From Pelagibius sp050043265 (GTDB taxonomy: Bacteria; Pseudomonadota; Alphaproteobacteria; Kiloniellales; Kiloniellaceae), in contig JBHJIR010000126.1 of NCBI GenBank assembly GCA_050043265.1, positions 1 through 10,959 on the forward strand: DNA of 10,959 bases. The letters are read 5' to 3'. The notes beneath the pieces were generated by a model, which did not search any database, was not told the DNA's origin, and was given only the letters and a program-made list of their open reading frames with translations. Both the position numbers and the translations under genes were made by a program. Positions 1 through 6,812 of the stretch are shown here, in pieces (within the stretch, counting starts at the first letter, position 1; each line of letters begins with the position of its first letter).

Positions 1-36
1 CTGCTGGGCCTGCTGGCGAGCTGTTTTTTCATGTAA
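1..36 (+). CDS. Possible C-terminal tail of an upstream gene (partial)
   Basis: Reading from base 1, frame 1 is open for eleven codons (LLGLLASCFFM) and then stops at TAA 34-36. The leucine-rich, hydrophobic residues look like the end of a membrane segment, which would fit a membrane protein whose body lies left of the window. Eleven codons are too few to identify a family. Frames 2 and 3 are also open here, so this is only a possibility. Confidence 0.2.
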   Translation: MLGLLASCFFM

Positions 37-180
37 GCCCGCCCCCGGGCCAGGCCGCGTGCCACAGCCAAAAGCTTCGTTTTCCGACGGAATCTCACCC
101 ATCGGGCGATCCCGCTGCCGCCTGCCGGAAGCCCCTGGAAAGGCAGGGCAGAAAGTCCCGCGATAGGCTGGCCAAGGCCG

Positions 181-209
181 TTTACAGGGCCGGGGCGCAT
201 TGATATGGT
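181..209 (+). promoter_or_regulatory. Possible sigma70 promoter of prs
   Basis: TTTACA at 181-186 (one mismatch to TTGACA) and TATGGT at 204-209 (four of six matches to TATAAT, including the key first two and last positions) are separated by exactly 17 bp. A transcript would start near 216, leaving a leader of about 80 nt before prs. This is the best -35/-10 pair I see in the 260 bp ahead of prs. Short matches like this also arise by chance, so it is tentative. The remainder of 37-296 holds nothing else I recognise. Confidence 0.35.
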
Positions 210-296
210 CCGCCCGCCTGGGCCCAAGGGGAAGGGCAAGACGGCCGCCTTCGGGCCGCGCCCAACGGTCCATGCCCAGCGAGTAGGGACACCGCC

Positions 297-1241
297 ATGA
301 AAATTATGACCGGGAACAGCAATCGGCCGCTGGCCGAGGCGATTTCCGCCTTTCTGAACCTGGAACTAACCAAGGCCAGCGTGCGCCGCTTCTCGGACAT
401 GGAGGTCTTCGTCGAGATCCACGAGAACGTACGCGGCGAAGACGTCTTCATGATTCAGTCGACGTCCTACCCGGCGAACGACAACCTGATGGAACTGCTG
501 GTCGCCATGGACGCCCTGAAACGGGCCTCGGCACGGCGGATTACCGCGGTTCTGCCCTACTTCGGCTATGCCCGCCAGGACCGCAAGTCGGCCCCCCGCA
601 CGCCGATCTCGGCCAAGCTGGTGGCCAACCTGATCACCGCCGCCGGGGCCGACCGGGTACTGACCCTGGAGCTCCACGCCGGCCAGATTCAGGGCTTTTT
701 CGACATTCCGACCGATAACCTCTTCGCCACCCCGGTGTTTACCAAGGACATCCTGGAGAAGAACGGCAAGGGCAACCTGACCATCGTCTCCCCCGATGTG
801 GGCGGCGTGGTGCGTGCCCGGGCCATCGCCAAACCGCTTGACGCGGACCTTGCGATCATCGATAAGCGCCGCGAACGTGCCGGAGTCTCCGAGGTGATGA
901 ACATCATCGGCGACGTGAAGGGACGGCGTTGCGTCCTGGTGGACGACATCGTCGATTCGGGCGGCACCCTGTGTAACGCCGCCGTCGCCCTGATGGATGC
1001 CGGGGCCACCGCCGTTTCCGCCTATATCACCCACGGGGTGCTGTCCGGCGGGGCCGTGGCGCGGGTCGCCTCCTCCCCCTTGGAGGAGCTGGTCATGACC
1101 GACAGCATCCAGGCGCCCGAGGCCGTGCGGGTGGCCCAGAACATCCGCCAGATTTCGATCGCTCCGCTGATCGGCGATGCCATGCAGCGCATCAGCGACG
1201 AGCGGTCTGTGTCGAGCCTGTTCGACGTGCCTGCCCTGTAG
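297..1241 (+). CDS. prs: Ribose-phosphate pyrophosphokinase (PRPP synthetase)
   Basis: Cytoplasmic enzyme that transfers pyrophosphate from ATP to ribose 5-phosphate to make PRPP, the precursor for purines, pyrimidines, NAD, histidine and tryptophan. The 314-residue length is typical of class I bacterial enzymes. Visible family motifs are the N-terminal N(S/D)NxxLA element (residues 7-13), YFGYARQDRK (88-97, ATP-binding region), LELHAGQIQGFFD (124-136, with the conserved His127), the catalytic flexible loop KRRERAG (190-196) and the PRPP-binding loop VDDIVDSGGT (215-224). The ATG at 297 is preceded by AGGGA at 285-289 with normal spacing, and the protein begins with the usual MKIMTGN-type start, so the start is secure. 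It is followed on the same strand by rplY after 120 bp, in an order common in alphaproteobacteria. No key residue appears missing. Confidence 0.97.
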   Translation: MKIMTGNSNRPLAEAISAFLNLELTKASVRRFSDMEVFVEIHENVRGEDVFMIQSTSYPANDNLMELLVAMDALKRASARRITAVLPYFGYARQDRKSAPRTPISAKLVANLITAAGADRVLTLELHAGQIQGFFDIPTDNLFATPVFTKDILEKNGKGNLTIVSPDVGGVVRARAIAKPLDADLAIIDKRRERAGVSEVMNIIGDVKGRRCVLVDDIVDSGGTLCNAAVALMDAGATAVSAYITHGVLSGGAVARVASSPLEELVMTDSIQAPEAVRVAQNIRQISIAPLIGDAMQRISDERSVSSLFDVPAL

Positions 1242-1361
1242 GGGCGCACCAGGCCGAGAGATTTTGAGCTTTACCGATGCCGGCACCCCTGGAGGCCGGG
1301 TCGGGCAAGACGGATGGCGGCATGGGGCCGGCGTCCGTTTCCTTCGTCAAGGAGAGTGACT

Positions 1362-2015
1362 ATGTCTGACGTTATCGAGATGCCCGCCGTTGCGCGGGAC
1401 CGGGCCGGGAAGGGGCCAGCCCGCGCCGCACGTCGTGCCGGACTGGTTCCCGGCGTGGTCTACGGTGCAAAGAAAGACCCCAACATGATCTCGGTCGAAG
1501 AGCGGCTGCTGATCAAGCTGCTGCATCAGGGCGGCTTCTTCTCCACCCTGTTCGACGTGAAGGTCGACGGCAAGTCCGAGCGGGCCCTGGCCCGCGACGT
1601 GCAGTTCGATCCGGTGACCGATAAGCCGGTCCACATCGACTTCCTGCGCGTGTCCGCCGCCACCAGCGTCCACGTCGAAGTGGCTGTCCACTTCATCAAC
1701 GAGGACCAGTGCCCGGGCAGCAAGGAAGGCGGCGTGCTGAACGTGGTCCGCCACGAAGTCGAGCTCACCTGCCGCGCGGATGCCATTCCTCAGCACATCG
1801 AGGTCGATCTGGCCGGCCTGCAGGTCGGCGACGGCATTCACATCTCCATGGTGAAGCTGCCGGACGGCGTGCATCCGACCATCACCGACCGCGACTTCAC
1901 CATCGCGACCATCGCCGCCCCGACCGTGGCGCGCGAAGAGTCCGAGGACGAGGAAGCCGCCGAGGGTGAAGGCGAGGCCGAGAAGAAGGACGAGGACGAG
2001 TCCAAAGAGGACTAA
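1362..2015 (+). CDS. rplY: 50S ribosomal protein L25 / Ctc-type
   Basis: Ribosomal protein that binds 5S rRNA in the large subunit. The protein has 217 residues and is the long (TL5/Ctc) form: an N-terminal L25 barrel domain (about 1-95), then a C-terminal beta domain (about 100-190). The N-terminal signature GKGPARAARRAGLVPGVVYG (16-35) and the VQFDPVTDKPVHIDFLRV stretch at the domain border are typical. The last 27 residues (191-217) are almost entirely Glu, Asp, Lys, Ala and Gly, an acidic tail that is probably disordered and is commonly seen in alphaproteobacterial L25. The frame is open further up, to an ATG at 1314. I chose the ATG at 1362 because AAGGAGAG (1349-1356) lies directly upstream and MSDVIEMPAVAR is the usual family start. 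It sits between prs and pth; I found no convincing promoter in the 120-bp gap before it. Confidence 0.95.
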   Translation: MSDVIEMPAVARDRAGKGPARAARRAGLVPGVVYGAKKDPNMISVEERLLIKLLHQGGFFSTLFDVKVDGKSERALARDVQFDPVTDKPVHIDFLRVSAATSVHVEVAVHFINEDQCPGSKEGGVLNVVRHEVELTCRADAIPQHIEVDLAGLQVGDGIHISMVKLPDGVHPTITDRDFTIATIAAPTVAREESEDEEAAEGEGEAEKKDEDESKED

Positions 2016-2035
2016 GCCTGCGCCTTACGTTACGT

Positions 2036-2068
2036 CCGCCCTCGCGGGCCTTGTACCCGCGGGGGCGG
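2036..2068 (+). other. Strong GC hairpin between rplY and pth
   Basis: Bases 2036-2048 and 2056-2068 pair over 13 positions with a single G-T wobble (2042/2062) around a 7-nt loop (2049-2055). It is 20 nt past the rplY stop and 28 nt before the pth ATG. No T-run follows (the next bases are CAAACGG), so it is not a standard rho-independent terminator. It could be an intrinsic pause, an RNA-processing or stability stem, or a weak attenuator setting the ratio of L25 to Pth. The pairing is seen; the role is inferred. Confidence 0.5.
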
Positions 2069-2096
2069 CAAACGGCCAAGCCAAGAGGTTGCCCGC

Positions 2097-2765
2097 ATGC
2101 TGTTGCTCGCCGGGCTCGGCAATCCGGGCCCCCGCTACGCCAACAACCGGCACAACATCGGCTTCATGGCGGTGGACGAGATCGTCCGCCGCCATTCCTT
2201 TTCGCCCTGGCGCAGCCGCTTCCAGGCGGACTGCGCCGAAGGCTCCCTGGACGGCGAGAAGGTCCTGGTGCTGAAGCCGCAGACCTTCATGAACGAGTCC
2301 GGCCGGTCGGTCGGCGAGGCGCTGCGCTTCTTCAAGCTGGCGCCCGAAGACGTCATCGTGCTGTACGACGAGATCGATTTGGCCCCCGGCAAGATCCGCG
2401 TGAAGCAGGGCGGCGGCACCGGCGGCCATAACGGCATCCGCTCCCTCGAGGCCCACATCGGCAAGGACTTCTGGCGGGTGCGCCTGGGCGTCGGCCATCC
2501 CGGCGACAAGGAGCTGGTGCACGGCCACGTGCTGGGCGACTTCGCCAAGGCCGACAAGGTCTGGCTGGAAAAGCTGCTGGACGCCGTGGCTTGTGAAATT
2601 CCCGCCCTCGCCGCCGGCGATGCGCCGCGCTTCATGTCGCGGGTCGCCGAGATCATGAACCCGCCCCGCCCCAAGCCGCCGCGCAAGCAGCCGGACGGCG
2701 ATGCCGACGGCAAAGGCGGCGATGCGGCCCCTTCTTCTGTTCCTACCTCCGAAAGCGACGACTGA
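2097..2765 (+). CDS. pth: Peptidyl-tRNA hydrolase
   Basis: Cleaves the ester bond of peptidyl-tRNAs released early from ribosomes, recycling the tRNA. The 222-residue protein has the Pth fold motifs: GLGNPG with Asn9 (6-11), RHNIGF with the catalytic His19 (18-23), TFMN with Asn66, YDEIDLAPG with Asp91 (90-98), and GGGTGGHNG with Asn112 (105-113). These are the counterparts of E. coli Asn10, His20, Asn68, Asp93 and Asn114. The core ends near residue 187. The remaining 35 or so residues are a Pro/Gly/Asp/Lys-rich tail, longer than in the E. coli enzyme (194 aa) and probably disordered. AAGAGG at 2083-2088 supports the ATG at 2097. The stop is 3 nt before ychF, so the two are almost certainly co-transcribed and may be translationally coupled. 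Placement after rplY is a common translation-linked gene pair. Confidence 0.97.
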   Translation: MLLLAGLGNPGPRYANNRHNIGFMAVDEIVRRHSFSPWRSRFQADCAEGSLDGEKVLVLKPQTFMNESGRSVGEALRFFKLAPEDVIVLYDEIDLAPGKIRVKQGGGTGGHNGIRSLEAHIGKDFWRVRLGVGHPGDKELVHGHVLGDFAKADKVWLEKLLDAVACEIPALAAGDAPRFMSRVAEIMNPPRPKPPRKQPDGDADGKGGDAAPSSVPTSESDD

Positions 2766-2768
2766 TCC

Positions 2769-3866
2769 ATGGGATTCAATTGCGGTATCGTCGGCCTGCC
2801 CAACGTCGGCAAGTCCACCTTGTTCAACGCCCTGACCGAGACGGCAGCGGCGGAAGCGGCCAACTATCCTTTCTGCACCATCGAGCCCAACGTCGGCCGC
2901 GTGCCGGTGCCCGACCCACGCCTGGACAAGCTGATGGCGATCGCCAAGTCGGCCAAGGAGATCCCCACCGTCTTGGAATTCGTCGACATCGCCGGGCTGG
3001 TGCGCGGTGCCTCCCAGGGCGAAGGCCTGGGCAACCAGTTCCTCGCCAACATCCGCGAGGTCGACGCCATCGTCCACGTGCTGCGCTGCTTCGACGGCGA
3101 GGTGACCCACGTCGAGGGTTCGGTCGACCCGATCCGCGACGCCGAGACGGTGGAGACCGAGCTGATGCTCGCCGACCTGGATTCCGCAGTGAAGCAGCGT
3201 GACGCGGCGATCAAGCGCGCCCGCGGCAACGACAAGGACGCCAAGGACCGCCTCGCCATCCTGGAGCCGGTGATCGCAGCGCTGGAAGCCGGCAAGCCGG
3301 CGCGCAGCGTGAAACTCAGCGACGACCAGAAGCCGCTGTTCCGCCAGTTGCAGCTGCTGAGCGCCAAGCCGGTCCTGTATGCCGCCAACGTCGACGAAGA
3401 ATCGGCGGCGACCGGCAACAAGTACTCGGCCCTGGTCGAGCAGCGCGCGGCCGAGACCGGCGGCGCCTGCGTGGTGGTCTCCGCCGCCATCGAGGCGGAA
3501 GTCGCCGCGCTGGGCGACCCGGCCGAGAAGCGGGAGTTCCTGGAAAGCCTGGGCCTGGAGGAAACCGGCCTGGCCCGCGTCATCCGTGCCGGCTACCAGC
3601 TGCTGGATCTCATTACCTTCTTCACCGTCGGCCCCAAGGAGGCGCGCGCCTGGACCGTGCGGCGCAACAGTAAGGCGCCGCAGGCCGCCGGCGTCATCCA
3701 CACCGACTTCGAACGCGGCTTCATCCGCGGCGAGACCATCGCCTACGACGACTTCATCGCCTGCGGCGGCGAGCAAGGCGCCAAAGACGCCGGCAAGATG
3801 CGCGCCGAGGGCAAGGAGTACGTCGTCCAGGACGGCGACGTCTTCCATTTCCGCTTCAACGTTTGA
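2769..3866 (+). CDS. ychF: Redox-responsive ATPase YchF (Obg-related P-loop protein)
   Basis: Member of the Obg/YchF branch of translation-factor-related P-loop NTPases, unusual in preferring ATP. It associates with ribosomes and, in E. coli, acts as a negative factor in oxidative-stress responses. The 365-residue length is close to the usual 363. Seen in order: the P-loop GLPNVGKST (9-17), the switch II motif DIAGLVRGASQGEGLGNQF (73-91), a helical insertion (about 120-200), the G4 position NVDE (207-210) in place of NKxD, which explains the ATP preference, and a C-terminal TGS domain (about 280-365) ending in the typical GDVFHFRFNV. The start ATG is 3 nt after the pth stop and its ribosome site is poor, pointing to coupling with pth. 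All diagnostic motifs are intact. Confidence 0.97.
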   Translation: MGFNCGIVGLPNVGKSTLFNALTETAAAEAANYPFCTIEPNVGRVPVPDPRLDKLMAIAKSAKEIPTVLEFVDIAGLVRGASQGEGLGNQFLANIREVDAIVHVLRCFDGEVTHVEGSVDPIRDAETVETELMLADLDSAVKQRDAAIKRARGNDKDAKDRLAILEPVIAALEAGKPARSVKLSDDQKPLFRQLQLLSAKPVLYAANVDEESAATGNKYSALVEQRAAETGGACVVVSAAIEAEVAALGDPAEKREFLESLGLEETGLARVIRAGYQLLDLITFFTVGPKEARAWTVRRNSKAPQAAGVIHTDFERGFIRGETIAYDDFIACGGEQGAKDAGKMRAEGKEYVVQDGDVFHFRFNV

Positions 3867-3934
3867 GCCCCAGAGTGTCTGGGCCCAGAGCGTCTGGAGC
3901 CCGGAGCGTCTGGAGCCCGGAGCGGCTGGGCTCC
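3867..3934 (+). repeat. Four imperfect tandem repeats of 15-16 nt
   Basis: Directly after the ychF stop come four head-to-tail units (3867-3881, 3882-3896, 3897-3912, 3913-3928) plus a partial fifth, with consensus GRGCCCRGAGCGTCTG. Units 1-3 can each fold as a tiny hairpin of 5-6 bp around GTG or GCG, for example CCCAGA-gtg-TCTGGG at 3869-3883. Unit 3 keeps the pairing through a G-T wobble. Across the last unit a longer stem GGAGCCC/GGGCTCC (3912-3918 with 3928-3934) is also possible. No T-run follows. It may act as a transcription or mRNA 3'-end barrier for the pth-ychF message, or it may simply be slippage-born. It is non-coding by position. Confidence 0.6.
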
Positions 3935-4022
3935 ATCCAAGCGAGTCTGGCGCGGAACGCTGCCGCCCTGCTAAACGTTAACCCGCCGAACACGTGAAAT
4001 CGAACGACGGGAGACGGATGAG

Positions 4023-4691
4023 ATGGGCGAAACCGTGAAACTGACCGCCAACGACGGCCACAGCTTCGATGCCTACGTGGCGCGGCCGGCGGAACAACCG
4101 AAAGCCGGCCTGGTCGTCGTGCAGGAAATCTTCGGCGTCAACGTCCACATCCGCGGCGTTGCCGACAGCTACGCCGCCGAGGGGTTCCTGGCGATCGCCC
4201 CCGCTCTGTTCGACCGCGTCGAACCCGGCATCGAGCTGGGCTACGATAAGGACGACATCGCCCAGGGCCGCGCCATCCGCCGCAAGATCGACTATGACCA
4301 GGCACTGGCGGACATCGCCGCCGCCATGGGATTCCTTGCCGGCGCCGGCAAGGTGGGCGTCATCGGCTACTGCTGGGGCGGCTCTCTGGCCTGGCTCGCC
4401 GCCACCCGCCTGAATCCGGCGGCCGCAGTGGGCTACTACGGCGGCGACGTCTACGAGTTCCGCAACGAGCAGCCGACCTGCCCGGTGATGCTGCACTTCG
4501 GCGAAGAGGACAGCGGCATTCCGTTGGACCAGGTGAAGGACGTTGCCGAGGCCCAGTCCGAGGCCGAGATCTTCACCTATCCCGGGGCGGGCCACGGCTT
4601 CAACTGCGAGATGCGCGGTTCCTACCACGCCGAAAGCGCCGGCATCGCCCGCGAGCGCACCCTCGCCTTCCTGAACCGCTGTATTGTCTAA
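4023..4691 (+). CDS. Dienelactone hydrolase family protein
   Basis: Alpha/beta hydrolase of the dienelactone hydrolase (carboxymethylenebutenolidase) family, a cytoplasmic enzyme type that opens lactone or ester bonds. Of 222 residues, the catalytic set is visible: Glu35 in QEIFG, nucleophile Cys117 in GYCWGG (115-120), Asp163 in HFGEEDSGIP and His191 in GAGHGFN (188-194). The length and the Cys nucleophile match the classical family (about 235 aa). Many homologues are not tied to chloroaromatic breakdown, and no catechol-pathway gene is nearby, so the substrate is unknown. The ATG at 4023 follows a purine-rich GGGAGACGGATGAG stretch; a second ATG at 4018 is out of frame. A small lipoprotein gene follows 27 bp downstream on the same strand and may be co-transcribed. 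The 88 bp ahead of it after the tandem repeats show no clear promoter. Confidence 0.9.
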   Translation: MGETVKLTANDGHSFDAYVARPAEQPKAGLVVVQEIFGVNVHIRGVADSYAAEGFLAIAPALFDRVEPGIELGYDKDDIAQGRAIRRKIDYDQALADIAAAMGFLAGAGKVGVIGYCWGGSLAWLAATRLNPAAAVGYYGGDVYEFRNEQPTCPVMLHFGEEDSGIPLDQVKDVAEAQSEAEIFTYPGAGHGFNCEMRGSYHAESAGIARERTLAFLNRCIV

Positions 4692-4718
4692 GGCGCCGGA
4701 CGTGCCTATCTGCTGAAG

Positions 4719-5243
4719 ATGGCACCGCGCACCGCCCTTTTGCTGCTGACGCTGCTGCTGGCCTCCTGTACCGCGCCGCAGCCCAGCCTCTATGCGCCGC
4801 TGACCGGGCGCGACGGCTACGCCGAGGAAAGCCTGGGCAAGGGGCTGTACCGGGTGACGTTCCAGGGCAACGGCGCGACCTCGAAGGAGCGGGCGCAGAA
4901 CTACTGCCTCTATCGCGCCGCCGAGTTGACCCTGCAGATGGGCAGCGACCGCTTCGCGGTGCACGACAAGCAGACCAACCAGCTGACCGAGGTAACCCGG
5001 GACTACGACAGCTGGGGCTATCCCTACTACGGCCCCTATCATCGCCGCTACTACCGGCCCTACCCGGGCCCGAGCAGCCAAAGCGAACGCACCACGTTTC
5101 GGGCCATGCTCACCATCGAGCCGTTCTCCGGCGCCCAGATTCCGGCAGACAGCGGCAGCGCCTTCCAGGTCTACGAGGCCGACAAGGTGGTCGAGCAGTT
5201 CGGCCCGCAGATCCAGCGCCCGGAAGTCCAACCGGAGCCATAA
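4719..5243 (+). CDS. Small lipoprotein, CC0125/CC1285-like
   Basis: The 174-residue product starts with a lipoprotein signal peptide: MAPR, a hydrophobic run of Leu and Ala, and a lipobox L14-A-S-C17, predicting lipidation at Cys17 and attachment to a membrane on its periplasmic face. After a short linker comes a domain with GLYRVTFQGNG (42-52), then an ERAQNYCLYRAAELTLQMG stretch (57-75) in which a helix follows a beta strand; this pattern recalls the CC0125/CC1285 lipoprotein family of alphaproteobacteria. A Tyr/Pro-rich segment follows (about 95-117), then a beta-rich end. The function is not known. The start is fixed by the signal peptide although the ribosome site is weak, which fits translation following on from the hydrolase gene 27 bp upstream. 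It converges on the cyn operon. Confidence 0.8.
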   Translation: MAPRTALLLLTLLLASCTAPQPSLYAPLTGRDGYAEESLGKGLYRVTFQGNGATSKERAQNYCLYRAAELTLQMGSDRFAVHDKQTNQLTEVTRDYDSWGYPYYGPYHRRYYRPYPGPSSQSERTTFRAMLTIEPFSGAQIPADSGSAFQVYEADKVVEQFGPQIQRPEVQPEP

Positions 5244-5251
5244 GGCCACCG

Positions 5252-5281
5252 CTCCGATGTCGCCCCGGGATGACATCGGGG
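5252..5281. other. Inverted repeat in the convergent gap
   Basis: CTCCGATGTC (5252-5261) pairs with GACATCGGGG (5272-5281), 10 bp with one G-T pair, around a 10-nt loop. It lies 8 nt after the lipoprotein stop. On the plus strand an A-run, not a T-run, follows, so it is not a canonical plus-strand terminator, though it may slow read-through or protect the 3' end. It stands next to the minus-strand terminator of the cyn operon. Confidence 0.5.
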
Positions 5282-5285
5282 AGAT

Positions 5286-5322
5286 AAAAAAGTCGCCCCC
5301 GGGGAAGCAACCCGAGGGCGAC
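5286..5322 (-). terminator. Rho-independent terminator of the cynABDS operon
   Basis: Read on the minus strand, a stem GTCGCCC/GGGCGAC (5322-5316 with 5298-5292), continued inside by CGGG/CCCG pairs after one mismatch, is followed immediately by six T's (5291-5286). It begins 41 nt past the cyanase stop codon. This is a textbook intrinsic terminator and marks the end of the four-gene operon. Confidence 0.88.
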
Positions 5323-5363
5323 GATGACGCGCAGGGAAACCGAAAGCGCCTTATCCGTTGGCT

Positions 5364-5804
5364 TTACCAGGCCTTGTAGGGCAGGAACTTGCCGCTCATC
5401 TTCACTTCGATGCGGTCGCCCTTGGGATCGGGCACTTTTTCCACGTACAGCTCGAAGTCGATGGCGCTCATGATGCCGTCGCCGCCCTTTTCCTGGATCA
5501 GCTCCTTGATGGTCTCGCCGTAGACGCCGACGATCTCGTAGAGCCGATAAATGCAGGGGTCGGTCGGCACCATCTGGCTGAACACCTTTGTCGGGAATTC
5601 CGCCAGCACCACGGCGGCCTCCTGGGGCAATGCCAGGGTTTTCACCAGCATGTCGGCCTTGTCCCGCGGCAGGGAATTCATGCCCAGGCAGGCCGAGGTG
5701 GTGAAGACCGGCGACATGCCGATGGACTCGGCGATGCCCTCCCAGGTCAGGCCCGCGGTCTTCTTCTTCTCGATGATCATTTCCGCCACGTCGGCTTTGT
5801 TCAT
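5364..5804 (-). CDS. cynS: Cyanate hydratase (cyanase)
   Basis: Converts cyanate and bicarbonate to carbamate and CO2; the carbamate then breaks down to ammonia and CO2. It is a cytoplasmic decamer in E. coli. The 146 residues (E. coli 156) have an N-terminal helix-turn-helix-like domain (about 1-75) and the C-terminal catalytic domain. The catalytic residues are all present: Arg87 and Glu90 in YRLYE (86-90) and Ser113 in GDGIMSAIDF (108-117), each nine positions lower than E. coli Arg96, Glu99 and Ser122. The protein ends in KFLPYKAW, like the E. coli KYLPTKPF. The frame is open to an ATG at 5852 that overlaps cynD. I chose the ATG at 5804 because GAAGAGG precedes it and MNKADVAEMI matches the usual start. 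It is the last gene of the operon, 44 nt after cynD, and is followed by a terminator. Confidence 0.97.
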   Translation of the reverse strand: MNKADVAEMIIEKKKTAGLTWEGIAESIGMSPVFTTSACLGMNSLPRDKADMLVKTLALPQEAAVVLAEFPTKVFSQMVPTDPCIYRLYEIVGVYGETIKELIQEKGGDGIMSAIDFELYVEKVPDPKGDRIEVKMSGKFLPYKAW

Positions 5805-5848
5805 GGTCTTGCCTCTTCGATTGTCGTGCTTGTCAAAAGAATGCGTCC

Positions 5849-6802
5849 TCACCGGACCAGGGAAATCACGCTGCCGTCGGCGCGACGCGCCGGCTCGCCG
5901 TCTTCGTCCGGATTACCGGGGTCTTCCGAAACACCGGGACGCACGGTGAGCGGACGCCGCGGCCCGCCCTCCCCGCCTTGTCCCGCCATGCGGTCGCCGC
6001 CCGCGTCGTACGCCAGAACCTTGGAACGCAGGGCGAGGAACTCCACCAGGTGGTTGCGGATGTTGTAGTAGGCCTTGTCGTGAATGATCTCCGCCCGGTT
6101 GCGCGGGCGCGGAATGTCGATCACCACGCTCTCGGCGACCCGCGCGTAGGGGCCGTTGGTCATCAGCAGGATACGATCAGCCAGCAGGATCGCCTCGTCG
6201 ACGTCGTGGGTGATCATGAAGACCGTCTGGTCGGAGCCGGACCAGATGCGGATCAGTTCGTCCTGAATGGTGCCGCGGGTCAGCGCGTCGAGCGCGCCGA
6301 AAGGCTCGTCGAGCAGCAGCAGCTTGGGGCGGATGGCGAAGGCGCGGGCGATGGAGACCCGCTGGCGCATGCCGCCGGACAGCTGCGAGGGCTTGCGGTG
6401 CTCGGCGCCGCCGGAGAGCCCCACCATCTCCAGGTACTTGTAGGAGTGTTCGAGGACCTGCTCCTTCGACCACTCGGGATGGCGCGCGCGCACCCCGAAG
6501 GTGACGTTCTTCAGGGCCGAGCGCCACGGCAGCAGCGAGTAGTTCTGGAACACCACGCCACGGTCCAGGCTGGGCCCCACCACCTCCTTGCCGTCCATGG
6601 TGACCGCCCCGGCGGTCGCGGTGTCGAGGCCGGCCAGCACGTTCATGATGGTCGACTTACCGCAGCCGGAATGGCCGATGATGCAGACGAACTCGCCCTT
6701 GTCGATGTCGAAGCTGACGTCTTCGAAAACCGTCAGTTCGCCACCTTCCGGGCTCGGGTAGCGTTTGGCCAGGGCGTCGATTTCGAGAAACGGCTTTTCC
6801 AT
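5849..6802 (-). CDS. cynD: Cyanate ABC transporter ATP-binding protein (NrtD/CynD type)
   Basis: The ATPase that drives substrate import, of the nitrate/sulfonate/taurine ABC class. Seen: Walker A GHSGCGKST (43-51), Q-loop Gln86 in FQNYSLLPW, signature LSGGMRQR (141-148), Walker B LLLLDE (161-166) and H-loop His199 in ITHDVDEA. Residues 220-260 carry the family's RPRNR and YYNIRNHLVEFL elements. The last 52 or so residues (266-317) are a Gly/Pro/Asp/Arg-rich tail not needed for the fold and probably disordered. The frame extends upstream to an ATG at 6880 inside cynB. I chose 6802 because AGGGG lies 8-9 nt ahead, overlapping the cynB stop, and MEKPFLEIDALAKRY is a normal start. The 10-nt gap to cynB and linkage to cynS support cyanate as substrate. 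The family itself also moves nitrate, nitrite or bicarbonate, so the substrate call rests on context. Confidence 0.93.
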   Translation of the reverse strand: MEKPFLEIDALAKRYPSPEGGELTVFEDVSFDIDKGEFVCIIGHSGCGKSTIMNVLAGLDTATAGAVTMDGKEVVGPSLDRGVVFQNYSLLPWRSALKNVTFGVRARHPEWSKEQVLEHSYKYLEMVGLSGGAEHRKPSQLSGGMRQRVSIARAFAIRPKLLLLDEPFGALDALTRGTIQDELIRIWSGSDQTVFMITHDVDEAILLADRILLMTNGPYARVAESVVIDIPRPRNRAEIIHDKAYYNIRNHLVEFLALRSKVLAYDAGGDRMAGQGGEGGPRRPLTVRPGVSEDPGNPDEDGEPARRADGSVISLVR

Positions 6803-6812
6803 GTCGCTGCCC

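Noticed and set aside
37..50. GCCCG-CCCC-CGGGC as a terminator after the possible upstream gene
   Set aside because: A 5-bp stem with no T-run, in GC-rich sequence where such pairings are common.
82..92. Palindrome TTCCG-A-CGGAA upstream of prs
   Set aside because: Arms are only 5 bp, it has a single copy, and it lies about 90 bp upstream of the candidate prs -35. This is too little to call an operator.
2025..3848. A 607-codon open frame on the minus strand opposite pth and ychF
   Set aside because: It is the antisense of two clearly identified genes. High GC content keeps the frame open, and its translation is Gly/Val/Asp/His-rich with no recognisable domain.
3978..5276. A 432-codon minus-strand open frame opposite the hydrolase and lipoprotein genes
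   Set aside because: Same reason: both plus-strand genes have catalytic or lipobox motifs, while the antisense frame shows only low-complexity, shadow-type composition.
5831..5836. Perfect TTGACA on the minus strand in the cynD-cynS gap, as a possible separate cynS promoter
   Set aside because: No -10-like hexamer lies 16-18 bp downstream; the sequence there is the GC-rich ribosome site of cynS.
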